Origin: Linepithema humile
Taxonomy: Eukaryota; Arthropoda; Insecta; Hymenoptera; Formicidae
Reading direction: 5' to 3'
Assembly: GCF_040581485.1 (NCBI RefSeq)
Contig: NC_090131.1
Location: 18,798,532-18,862,531, forward strand
DNA length: 64,000 bases
The notes beneath the pieces were generated by a model, which had not been told where the DNA came from, searched no databases, and was given only the letters and a program-made list of their open reading frames with translations. The first letter of the stretch is position 1, and the number at the start of each line of letters is the position of its first letter. The translations under genes were made by a program, and so were the position numbers. Positions 10,106-22,000 of this stretch are shown piece after piece.

Positions 10106-10857
10106 CAGTCGACTGCCTAGCTCGCGAAACTCATGATCCGCTACGACCAAATGCATAGAACATTATCGTACATTGTGCGCCTGCACACTTTTACACGGTA
10201 AATAATAATAGCGATTATTTCAAAATGCAAATTTCAGCTCCGAGAAGGCGTGCACGGCATCGTTGTAAGAGTACCGTTTTAGACAAGTGTAAATGTTGCA
10301 CAAGATGGAGTATTATGTCGTCGGAAAAGGAAAGGAACGAAAATATATGCTGCGCCCATAAATTGCGCGTAATGTTCTAGCTATTGTACAGGTTTTGCAA
10401 ACATCGCGAGGTTTTCACAAGAATTCGACTGAAAATGTCTGTATATGCTGTCGCGTCGTCAACTCGCTAAACGCAATGGTATATTCCTCGCAAAATTTCA
10501 AGCGTAGTCATCTCAATCGAATATAAATTGTCTTATTATCATAAATAATTTCTGCAAAACTTACATTATTATATTTTGGTAAAATATATACGGCAATTCG
10601 GACTCTTAACGAGTGTTCGCAGCTCAATTTACAAACGAGTCATCGCTATCGAGACTGATTTTGCATAAGATATTTAAATAAAATGGCATATAAGAGTTTG
10701 CGTTGCCAATTCGCATCTTCTTATTCCGAAATTAATCGAACCATCGCGAAACCGGTTCGCTCCGTTCGTACGTCAATTTCTTAAAATTCCCCGATCCTAA
10801 TGTACGTGTACACGCACAGCTGCGATGGCGCACGCACACCGACATCCGTATGTGCGC

Positions 10858-10965
10858 ATTCGATAATTGAGCTGCAACTTTAGCGTGCGTGGCGCGACAA
10901 ATGATGCATCGACCGGTCGATTCGTTTCCCCCACATAGTAGATCTATTCGATGTACGACTCCGCA
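10858..10965 (+). repeat. ACAAATGAT module, copy F
   Basis: Copy F reads TTCGATAATTGAGCTGCAAC, TTTAGCGTGCG, GGCGCGACAAATGATGCATCG, CCGGTCGATTCGTTTCC, then TAGATCTATTCGATGTACGACT. ACAAATGAT is at 10897-10905, 844 bases after copy E. The downstream TACGACT is shared with copy B. This is the last copy I can recognise in the array. Confidence 0.55.
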
Positions 10966-11355
10966 GTTTGCGTTCCATCGTACGCGGCTTCGTGCCGCAT
11001 CCAGCAGGTGTACACCATCGCACTTTCACGCGCGCGCAAGCGGACACTATTAAATCGGGCTCTTGTCAACTCGCGAAAACTAACTGCCCGCATCTTGCAT
11101 CTGCATACTATCGAGATACGCTCCGCAGCGGCGCCTCTCAATTTATCCGAGTTAGAGTTGCATTTCTATCCCTCTATACGTATGTATGCTTATATGCATA
11201 AAGACATTTTAATGATAATTTCAGTATATCAAAATATCAATAATTACAAAGCATTTAATATAGCAAATTGAGGAATTTTTATGATATTAATGAAACAATT
11301 TTTTAATTAATATAAAACTAATTTTGCTCTAGCAAAAATTAAATTTAAAACTTAA

Positions 11356-11381
11356 TTGTTATAATTATAAAATTATAACAA
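11356..11381. other. AT-rich hairpin, 11-bp perfect arms
   Basis: TTGTTATAATT at 11356-11366 and AATTATAACAA at 11371-11381 are exact inverted repeats with a 4-nt ATAA loop. The low GC content makes it a weak RNA structure, and it may simply reflect composition. Confidence 0.7.
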
Positions 11382-12032
11382 TAACCAATTTTACTGCAAT
11401 TATTATTATGAGAGAATTCCACAAACGCGTATACTATTAGTCATATAAATGCATAAAGAAATTTGACCAAAAAAAATATGTTTGCGAAAGATATTTTCTA
11501 TCTTTCTATCGATATACGTGTAGAATTTTCGATATATAAACAAACGGTTGCTGATTTTATTATCGATATCTTTCCAATTCCAATTCTTTGAAGAAAAAAA
11601 AATCATTACGGGCATGCGACGTGTCCGAGATGACGATATCAAGCCAATGGTAGAAAAGTTAAGTCGCATTCGCGTCACCAATCGTGGTCGAAAATACGGC
11701 ATGATACTTTCAGCAGAAAGCACGATGCTTACAAAGTGTCTAATATTCGCAATGGCGAATGTCACCGTTCTTTTTTTATTTTAATATGCCAAGTTTCACG
11801 ACAAAACGTATTAGTATTCTGAACCTAATATAAGTAGTGAATTTGTGAGATATTACGAAAGCCTTGTAAAGTTAAACAATCACAAATTACTTTCGCCTAT
11901 TCTGCAGGTACATATTTAATTATTTTTTGTATAATGAATGGAAAGCACTTATTTTAAAATCACTGGTTATTGCCATCTGAAGATTATATGTTTGCTGGTT
12001 AAAATTGTTTCTAAAATACATAGATATTATTT

Positions 12033-12062
12033 GGAGAGAGAGAGAGAGAGAGAAAGAGAGAG
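12033..12062. repeat. (GA)n microsatellite
   Basis: Thirty bases of GA repeat with one AAA interruption. Confidence 0.9.
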
Positions 12063-15000
12063 GACAAAGAAATCGATTCATACAAAATAGTCGCGTACTT
12101 TGAGCAGCAAACGCGAGTTAATGAAAATCAGATCATAACCAAATCTACAAAATAACTATAATGATAGTAACGTTGTTATTGTTACTTCAACTATTGTTGA
12201 ATATCGCTCGATCGTAAAACCGGCTATTTCATAGAATGCCATGAGGCTGATCGTGCAAAGGTCATTTAACCTTCGCGCGAAGAAGGGCGAGTCGAGAAGC
12301 GAAGGACGCCTTGTTGTATATTCGCGCCGTTAAGATAACCAGCCGATCGTCAGGTCGAAAACTTATCGTATACGCACCGTCTACTATCTTCCATCGTTCT
12401 CTAGCCTCGCGGATACATCTGTTCGCGAGAAACTCGTCACGACGTAGCTGTATCATCGTATCTCTTCGCAGTGGCGTAATTTAAAAGAGACGTGGAAATG
12501 TTTGTTTTTTCATACGGATAATTTCACGCTTTAGATTATTATGTTACACATTTTAAAAAAAAATAATCTATTTGAATCAAAACGATTTAACATATTAAAG
12601 AATTATATAGCTTTTTATTAAAATTATTTAAAATGGTAGAAAGAAAATCATGATTCACAAGTTCTAATTGTATTTTAAACACTGTGTAAATTTTACTAAT
12701 TTAATTAACATTATAATTTCTCAAAAGAAGTACATAAAATCTCTTTATAAAATGTTATAATAACTCGGGTGCAAATTGCAGTAACATTACTGGTACACTC
12801 ATGTAGCACTCATGTACACGAAATGCATCAGCATAAATGCCACATATCTCAGCCTTCTACTGAGATTTCCTCTACGTAAATCTTTCTCGCGATACGGCTA
12901 TGCCGCATAAAAATATCGGTTGCCTCCCGAAGCGATCGATCGTTCTCGCCTCAGATCTGGAGATCTTCCTCGGCTACCAAAGTCGGCTATCTTTTTCGGC
13001 CCTTTCTTCGATTCCGTCCGCGGTTCCTCGGGCGACGTAATCAGGTAATTCCCTTACATTTATTACTACGTCGCTCAGAGAATACACGGACCAGCTGCTT
13101 AAGATTCATCGTGGTTGGCAGGTGCAGTTTTCTCTTTAGTGCACAAAACCATTGCGAAGTGTTATCGCGTACTTTAGCAGCCGCGAAGATTCGCATTGGT
13201 GATCGGATATACCGGTTGTCGATCTCGCTTCAAACTTCGTGGATGTATCGCGTTCGTCACTTACGTATATTTGAAAAAAGGGGCATGTAACACGTTTGTA
13301 TAGAAGTGACGTAATTATCGCACGAGTTCACACGGCGCGAACGACAAAGAATTCGACGAAGACTTGCGGAGAGGAACAGAAACGAAGGACGTACTCGGTC
13401 AGTCGTCTTCAGGATGTTTTTGCGGAGAGGTAAACGGCTGCCCGTGCACGTCCATTAAGTAATGCGGTCGCTTTCTTCAACTTGTCACGTTAAGGAGTGA
13501 AGTCTCTTCATCTTTCTTTCTCTCCTCTTCGCCTGGTCTTCTCTGTAATCAGACATCTTTTCAGGCACTTTCGCAGATCTCGTTGACAATATGCGATCGC
13601 GAGAACTCGTCCGCGCGCGTTTTGCTTTCGTCGCTTCTCTCTTTTTCTTCATCGCTCACGGCTGTTCTCCCTTCAATTTGTCCATACAGCGCTTTTTATT
13701 CGTCAGTTTCAATCGAATAAATGCGTGCAGAGTTTTTGAAAGATTAGATAGAAATTTTTCTCTCTTAAGAAAAGCGTGACAGGCAAACCATCAATCCAAG
13801 TTAGCGTAGGAAAATCTGGCTATGCCAATGGGGAACAGTACGAACTGCGAGTTTCGTAATCGTAGTAAATAGCATTTCGTGCCGCCAACAATGGCATCGC
13901 CGTGCTTTCCCGGCTCGCATGGCGCATTTTAAACCTGAGGCTTGCTGCAGCTTGTTGCCGTTCGCACCGGGTCATCGCGTTCGCGGGAGGTAAGCCGCGT
14001 ATTTCAGATATCGTTAAGTAGATTCTCACGTACGTTTCTACGGGCGAGATAATTGGAGTTATTTGCGTGATTTCATCGCGCGAAAGTGCGATAATAGTTT
14101 TCGCGAACTGTTAAGTACCTACACGAGCCGCGTAAAAATCTTGAAAAAAGCGCAAAGTGTGTATCTCTAAAGGCGGATACATTGATAATTAGAGATATCG
14201 CCGGTCGCGATTGTAATCTAGATAGAAACGTATCTGGTACGAGGATCACGTTGAAAAGCAAAATTCGAAACATTATCGCGTATACTAGCGAGCTATTCAC
14301 ATTAGTACAATTGCCGAGGGAATACCCCTGGTGCAAGCACGATCGACCTTTGGGCAACTAGACGAGACGAACGGCATCCTCCGTTGCAAGAGGTGTGTCA
14401 TTACATGCAATGCTAACTGCGCGTGCCTAATAGCACCGCAACTAGGATTGTAGTCGTGCTGCAGTGCTCACCCGGAGCTCGTTCCCGTATAATCGATGTC
14501 AGGGTCGGGTGCACGAACGGCGTTACTAAACTTACTAAAGATACATTCCTTTTCGCGAAATCGGATAATTAAATTAACCTATTCCCTATTTTAAAAAGCA
14601 CCGGAAATATTATATTTAAATTTCTCAATTCTCCCCTAGTAGTTCTCTGATGTCTATATAATAATTTACACGGGAGATAGAGAATTTATAAAGCTTATTT
14701 TTCATCTATAAAGAAGATGACCCAATAAGTTGAATGCAAGCGAAATACCGCGGAGCATTCATTATGCGAAGCGTTACTGCAATTAATAATAATAATGGCA
14801 ATTTTCCATGAGAGTAAAGAGAATAAGCGTAACGATTATAATGATATTCTTAATTAAAGTCTGTGGCAAGAGAAAGCGTCCCGTAAATATGGAAGATATA
14901 CGATAACGCAAGTGAATAATTAAGAAAGGCCGAACAGATATAACTGACGGTAACGAGAGAACGAAGAAAAAAGGCGAATAATGCGTAATACAATTGGTGA

Positions 15001-17028
15001 AACTCTTTACATCGCAACGAACGAGCGATTAACCGGCTCCGCGCGGACCGATTCGGATCCGCCTTTCGATTTCCACGGACGTAGCATTTGAGATTGGGGC
15101 GCGGCGGCTTTATGCGGCCGTGCGCTATAGTAAATCTCGGGTAGACGGCAAATAGCGCCGAGGGACCAAGTTCAAATTCCCCGATGGAAGAATCGCGGAA
15201 AATTCGACTAACTTGGCACTCGGATGCGGAAAGGGCGGAGTCAACCGGCTGCGGAGTTCGTCTAATTTATATCCGGCGCCGCTCCTACCCGCGCCGCGAA
15301 TCTGCGGAATAGCGTCGGCAGATTAAATTTCCTCAACTTTCGCCCTTTGTACACGCGCCTGTAAATAATATTCGATAAGATATTGGATATAAGGCGCAGC
15401 AGTCGCGCGATTCGATGTGTCCGAGAGAGCGACATGATATATAGGACTTCTGTAGAAACTCCGTCATAAAGTCGCGCTACGTACGCGCCGTGAAAACGAA
15501 TCCAATGAGGAATCGCGCAGCCGTCATAAATCGTTTGCGCAAAGTTCATCGGTGTGATTTATCTGACAGTAAAATCTACCTTGATCAATTGAATCGATAC
15601 ATCGTATGATGATAAGACTTACTGGCATACTCATATTATTACAATGCCACTCGAAGCATCGAACGCTCGTGAGACTTTACGAACTCCTGGCGTTCATAAA
15701 TTCATGTCATGTTGTGCAAAACTCTTCAATTAACATTGAGTTATAAGTTTTGTCAAATACTTCTTTTTAGTTAAGAATTAATGTACACTTTTATTAAATT
15801 TCTCTTAGCCTTATAAAGAACTAAAAGAATTCATAGCGGAACATATTGCAACTTGAGGAGCGAATAAAGCGGTTATGTGTTTCATAATGTCTCTTTTCAT
15901 ACACATCGAGTTGGCGGGATAATTCTGCGAGCTGCTAAGATAAACGTACACTTCCTGCAGTCAGATTTACGATATGATTCTAATAACTCTGTCGCGAGGC
16001 ATAAAAGTAACTCGGTATAAGGTTAAAGCAACCCCGGGAGTGCATCGCTTTCTGGACTGGCGATAAAAGCAGACTTTTGAGATTGAGATCGTCGTGCGGA
16101 AGCCGCAGAGGAAAAGACGTTGTCGGCTCGTAGAAAGGAGCAATTTTATTGGCGTATTGGCACAGATCCAGCAGGAAGCAAATAAAACACTGTCGTGATT
16201 CCCGGCAGAACGGAAAACGTACAACGGCACGAGGGCCGACTTTAAAGCGCAATTTAAACGTCGCAACTGAATTTTTTTTTATCGAGCCGTCAAAGGCCGC
16301 ATGTTCCGGTTTCTCTACACGAAAGAAAAAGTCTTTTTATCTCTCGCGAATAATTGTAAATTTTCTTATTCCATTAGCTATTGTTTCGATTCAGTCAAAT
16401 ATCATATTAAAAAAAGTTACCAATTTATAAATACTTGTGTGCGTAGTTACATTCTACGCGATATACTGTAGTAGGTCACACCAGTACCATAGCCCATCTA
16501 AGAGATGATATAAGGATCCATTAACCCATGCTGATGCATCCAACATAATAATCAGGTCGTGTGTGCATTAATTACTATCACGTTTCTATTCATCCCCCAG
16601 CTGTTACGAGACCACACTTCCATTAAGAAACTATGCCTTGAGTGCACTCTCTTCTCTGTAAAATGCATTTAAGCTCGTTGTGGATTCAGAGGTGATGAGC
16701 TTCCATTACAAAAAAGATTAGCTTGTCAAATCAATTTATTTACTATTTTTTCAATAGTTTTTTTTTTATAATTAATTTTCTATTACTAAATATTAGATAT
16801 TAGATTTTTTTCTGCTTTTAATTTATAATACACTTCCAGGAAAATCTGTAATTGCTTTTACAATGTTATGGCTCTTTTAAAAAGCAGATCTATTAGCCAA
16901 AGTAGGTTATTTTCTGAAAGTTCACGTACATACGAGCGAGCGAGCTCATGCATTCGGGCTATATGAGATGAATCAAATTAAGGGGCGAGGATATCCTCAA
17001 GCTAGACGCCAGGGGTCGGTGAGGTCAA

Positions 17029-17077
17029 CCTTCGGCACTCGTGGGCTTCTTAAGAACCGACAATGAGTGCCCGAAGG
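17029..17077. other. 49-nt hairpin with nested palindrome
   Basis: CCTTCGGCACTC (17029-17040) pairs with GAGTGCCCGAAGG (17065-17077), leaving one bulged base. Inside the loop lies the palindrome TTCTTAAGAA (17047-17056), flanked by GG and CC. A two-part stem is therefore possible on either strand. It overlaps open frames on both strands (17041-17301 plus, 17025-17234 minus) that have no recognisable domain. It could be a structured RNA, a protein-binding palindrome or chance. The GC-rich outer stem is stronger than expected from the surrounding DNA. Confidence 0.65.
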
Positions 17078-19033
17078 CGCTAAGGAACCTCCTCCTGCCG
17101 CTCGTTGTTAAAGAAATTGTCTTGGCTCGTCCTGGACCCGGAGATGTACTCGACCACTTCAGCATGGCATTTGTTCCCGAGACACGCCAGTCGAGATCGT
17201 CTCTCTCCTCCATTTGGACGTTAACAAATGACATCTTCCTGCGCGTTCATCTTTTAACTGCGCCACAAGCTGAAGAAATTCGCTTAAACCGAGGGACTTA
17301 AATTTAAGGAGACAGATTGTGTCGAGTAAACTTATTGCAAGAAGAAATGGCTCTATACACTTGCACATATGACGGTCTCTTCTTATTAATATTTTTTTGC
17401 ATATGTGATCTTCATGTCGTTAAAATGTCTTCTAATCATATTAATCAATTATCGCGTTATTTATCTTATATATCACACACGAACGTATTAATGATACGCC
17501 GCAATGTAGACTGGAGAAAATTTTGTTTCACGAATGCAATTGCGTAACATAAAACGTGGTTATAAATATTTGGCGCCATGCTGACCAATGTCGCTTTACA
17601 AATATAACTTGAACATTCATCATACGTTATGATGCACGCTGAAAGCAGCGTCACTAAGCAAGCTCATAATTGTCGCATCGCATTAGGCTCTATTTTCGGC
17701 GCTAATTTCTCTGCCGCCGCCTTTGGTAAGGCTCCGTGCGGCGCGGTCTGGCCGACGATATGTTCCGGGGCGACTCTTTCTTTTTCGCGTTCCTCGTCTA
17801 CCCTCTCGGCTTGATAAATTCACTCGATGATCGAGAGGCGTGACTAACTGGTAGACGTCCGGCGAGAGAACACGCGCAGTGACTTTGGCACGGGCACCGG
17901 GCCCTCTAATTAGACGTTTGCTCGATGGCCGCGAAGGGGATAGTTCGTGGTGGGGCGATTTTTCTGCAACAACCTATTCCACAGGGCAATCCATAAGCTC
18001 TTAACGACTTAGCGCAGTAACGACTTTAATTGGCGAGCGATTGCACAGCAGTATCAAATATTCGGCCGGAATAAGGTAACACGACGGCGCTAATTACATA
18101 CGTATTTAGCGTAACAATATGCACATCTGCTTAACAGCGGTTTACCGAGTCGTCGCCAAGCTTTCACAAGTTGCATCAAGTTATATTCTAATACATAAAC
18201 GCATTCGTGTTATACGTGAATGCGGCGTAATTCAGCGTAATTCGAGGTGTAATTCTATCAGTATATCAATGTCACAATATCAATTTCGCTAAAGTAGAGT
18301 TGCAGATTAAATTCTTAAAGTGTAATTTGTGTGCATTTTGGCAATATTTTATGGATATTAATATATAGATAATTTCGTTATTTTTATTATCATTACAGAT
18401 GTACTAATATATTAAATAATTCTATTACTATTTTTGTTTTTCATAAAAAATAAATTTTTTATAATTGTACTATTAGATACTTATAGATGTAACATGTACA
18501 AATTCTTGATAATGCTGTCATAATATTGCGACTACATAATATAAAATAATTTTATGATTACGCTGTTACTAAAAGTTGGCACACAATCGAATCTCACCTT
18601 TTCCTTCGCACCTCCCTCGGGCGTCGACCGTTCGATTCTCGGGGCGTTACGCAATTAATTAGACTACGACGGCGACTTCGATTTAGCGTCTACGCCGACA
18701 AAAGGCAAACCCGTGCCGCGCACTGTGTGCGAACGACTCTGCAAGCCCGAGAAATGCCGAGACGGTCCCGTTCTCCCTCGCCTTTGATGCCGGCAGATTT
18801 GCGGCTCTATTTTGCATTCCACGTGGTCTACCACGCGGCAGCGCTCTCCCTCTTCCCTGTCCTCTCTCTTTTCCGACCTCCTCTCTCTCTCTCTCACTTC
18901 TCGTCCGTCTTTAGAAAATTAAAACGAGTCTATGCGACGGCGGCGGCAATGGCGACACGCGGACGCATTGTCAAGCATCACACTACCGGGCAATTAGCTC
19001 TAGCCTTTGCCACGGATTTATATCTCACCTTCA

Positions 19034-19086
<53 letters not shown>

Positions 19087-22000
19087 CTCGATCTAAGCAG
19101 CCACTCCTATCTAGATCGTGCTGCGCGGAGAATCTAGCGCCAAGAAGCCAGACGACTCGGATTTGTTAGTCCGTTACGTTCGTGGCATTTCTCTTGGCGT
19201 CTACTCTCGTCGGTTTCTACCGATTCCGACGCGCCATACCCGGCCAAGAAATCCCGCGTGCTCCTAGAAGTCGCCGCGTCGCGGCTGGCAGGAAATAAAC
19301 CCATGGACCGCGTGGTGTCTGCGGCGCCCGACGAAATTAGAGTCCACGCGGATCCGCGACGCGTATTTTCGGTGCGGCGCGTGACCGCCTCTCTCTCAGT
19401 CGAGTCCCCGGCCGTCGAGAAACACGCCGATGTCTTGTATACGAATGCGTTTTAGAGCGAGACACGCAGGCGTACTCGCAGCGACGAACGATGCGAACAA
19501 TTTCGCACCGCGTTAATTAGATTAAATGTCAAGATTAATTAATTACTTCGTGTTTTTGCAAGTGTACCTCATTTATATGAAATAACTTTAAACATAGCTT
19601 GCGATGAGAAATATAAATTTCTAAAATATAATAGTATGCTAAAAGATATATATGTTAGATAATTTTTAAGACTATGGATAAATTTTGAACTCTTAAAGTA
19701 CAGTTAAACTTCAGTATTTACATGGTAAATAAAACCATAGGCACTTTTTAGGATTATGTTGTATGTTTAGATACGGTTTGTTTGAGAATAGAAGTGTACC
19801 GCGCGCCGGTGCTTGTGGAAGTTTAAATTTTAACTCTATCCAAAGACAGTAGGACAGTTGAAACTTAAACTTACCGTCTCCAAGTTTTTCCATAATTCTC
19901 TCCTCTTTGCAGATCCCACATTGTCGTCGAACCGAGTTCGCTTTTAAACTTTGTCTATTTTCGCGAATTCTTTCGTAACTCCTTTCCCAACCGTATTTCG
20001 CAGGTGTATGAAATTCATGTGCGAATTCCGCGCCATACGTTGCTATTATGCGCGTCGACATGCGGCAAAGTTCCATTTTCGCTGGACCGGCGGCGATAAA
20101 TCGACGGCGAAACGTGGCGAGATTATTGGCCGCGAACGTTGCAGGAGCCAGCGCTTTTTCTAATTACGAGATAAGGTGTATCACGGTACGGTTTGTAATC
20201 GCGCCGGTAACCGATTCTCGCGGGGGAATTCGAATTACGGCGTGGAAAATATGAGCCGCACGGCAAAAATACCAGCGGTCCAACGCGCGATTAAGTATAA
20301 ATTACACGTCGCCGGGAAAAATAGGAGCAGCGGGAAAGCTGAAGGTGCGATCGGCTGGAAACCCGATTTCCCGCTTAGCGGTGTTCCCGCCAAATTTACG
20401 GTCGGCGTAATAGATATTGGAACTGCAGATTCTCCTTATTACGTGCTGCCGCTAGATGAAAGATAATGATGATTCCTAGCCGCGAACTTTGGCACTGTGT
20501 AGAACCGTTTTCCCTTATGCAACCCACAGCACGTCTTGTTTCGTGCACAATATATACAGCGTAATAGATTTTATTTCAATATTCGTTTATGACAGCCGTC
20601 CATTTGCCGTAATTACGTTGCCGATTAACAAATGCGCGATGGAAACCTTTGCAGTTTCCAAATGAACGGACCCACGCTTTATCTTATCGCAATATCGCGA
20701 AATTATTGCTTCCCATAATTTTGTTAATAACATAGGTCGTGGAGAGAAAGTTACACGCAAATGTAAATGCAGAAATAAACAAATAAATCAGTCCCTCATA
20801 AATAATTAGATAAGCAGGCATGCGGGACTTCAATAAAATGTCTTTCGTCAGGGAATAAACGAACCTCACTCTGATTCCCGCATCCTGCGAATGGCAATTA
20901 CGAAAGCATCGTAAACATATATGTCGAAAATATCAAGATGATTATACGTAAAAAATATCTAGTGAATCGCATATTTAAATCACAAACTAAATAATCAGGA
21001 ATTTTTTTTATATACTTTTATGATTACATTTCGTTTCGTAAATCACGCATATATCTTCTTGTCACATATCAAAAAGGCACATATAAGTTTGACTGATGAT
21101 TCAATAGACTTCAAAATAATAGTCCAAGATTAAATTGAAAGCGGTGGATAGTATCGACGTTTCCATCTTTGTTCGAGCGAAACGCAACGTCGAATAAAAT
21201 TCCAATACGTTGTTGTTTTCCTCGCAACATATGATCATTCGAAGATTCTGTCAATCGATATAATAGAAAGTTCTCCACACGCGTCTCGCCTTGCCAATCA
21301 ACTCTCGCAGCTCCTCGGAATTCGAAAAACAAGAAAAGGAAATCAATGGCGCGGTGGCGCCAACACGTCGATTCACATATGCACCCACACCCGCGGCCGC
21401 ATTGCAACGCATTGCATTGACTTAATCAGAATGCCGATGAGAAAGACGAGAATATACTCGGTGGTCGTCGGAATGGCGAGTGAGCGGTTCAAAGGGCGGC
21501 GAATGATTTCTTGTTACGATCGAGCCGCGCGAAATGTATTATTTATTTGTGGTCTTGCCGGCTTTCGAGTGCGCGCCCCGGCGTGTCGGTCTGCGAGAGA
21601 AACATGCTTCGTGCGTTATAAAGGTACCTTGTTTGCAGATAGTACACTTCGTATGTACTCGCAAAGAGAATCCGCGAACGGCACAGCACTGCCTTTCTTG
21701 CTGTTAGATCTGTAAAGCGCATTGATCTTTCTCTATGCCTGGAGGCCGCATTTGTGCAAATGCTCTGATTCGCATTTCGTCAATGTGTCATTTGCACGAG
21801 AATAATAAATAAACGCGGACGTTTCTATTAATTAACCGCGAAACACAAGTGATAACAATCAATTATTACGCCCACATGTTTTTATACTTATTCAAACATT
21901 AAATTATCAAATATAATTATCATTATTGAATATTTGAATTATCTATGTACATAATTCTTTTCATTTTTGTCTCTACATAATTTTAGTTTTTTCAACGTGC

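Larger units (their letters stand above)
10966..17028. other. non-coding; AT-rich and GC-rich blocks, no gene recognised
   Basis: 11170-12000 and 12530-12740 are AT-rich and include a hairpin at 11356-11381 and a GA microsatellite at 12033-12062. 12850-14500 is GC-richer. About 13505-13570 is a long pyrimidine tract punctuated by several AG dinucleotides and resembles splice acceptors, but no paired donor or coding frame follows. 14560-14880 and 15720-15900 are AT-rich again. Open frames here are short and domain-free. Confidence 0.55.

Noticed and set aside
15160..15190. GTTCAAATTCC resembling a tRNA B-box
   Set aside because: No matching D-arm or acceptor stem upstream.
17025..17301. Opposed open frames of 69-86 codons at the 17.0 kb hairpin
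   Set aside because: Both strands are open with no domain. The inverted repeat and GC content explain the openness better.
19860..20005. Exon between TTTGCAG (19912) and TTTCGCAG|GTGTAT (about 20003)
   Set aside because: One frame is open, but the donor is weak, and the nearby strong GTAAGT is on the opposite strand, so the boundaries are inconsistent.
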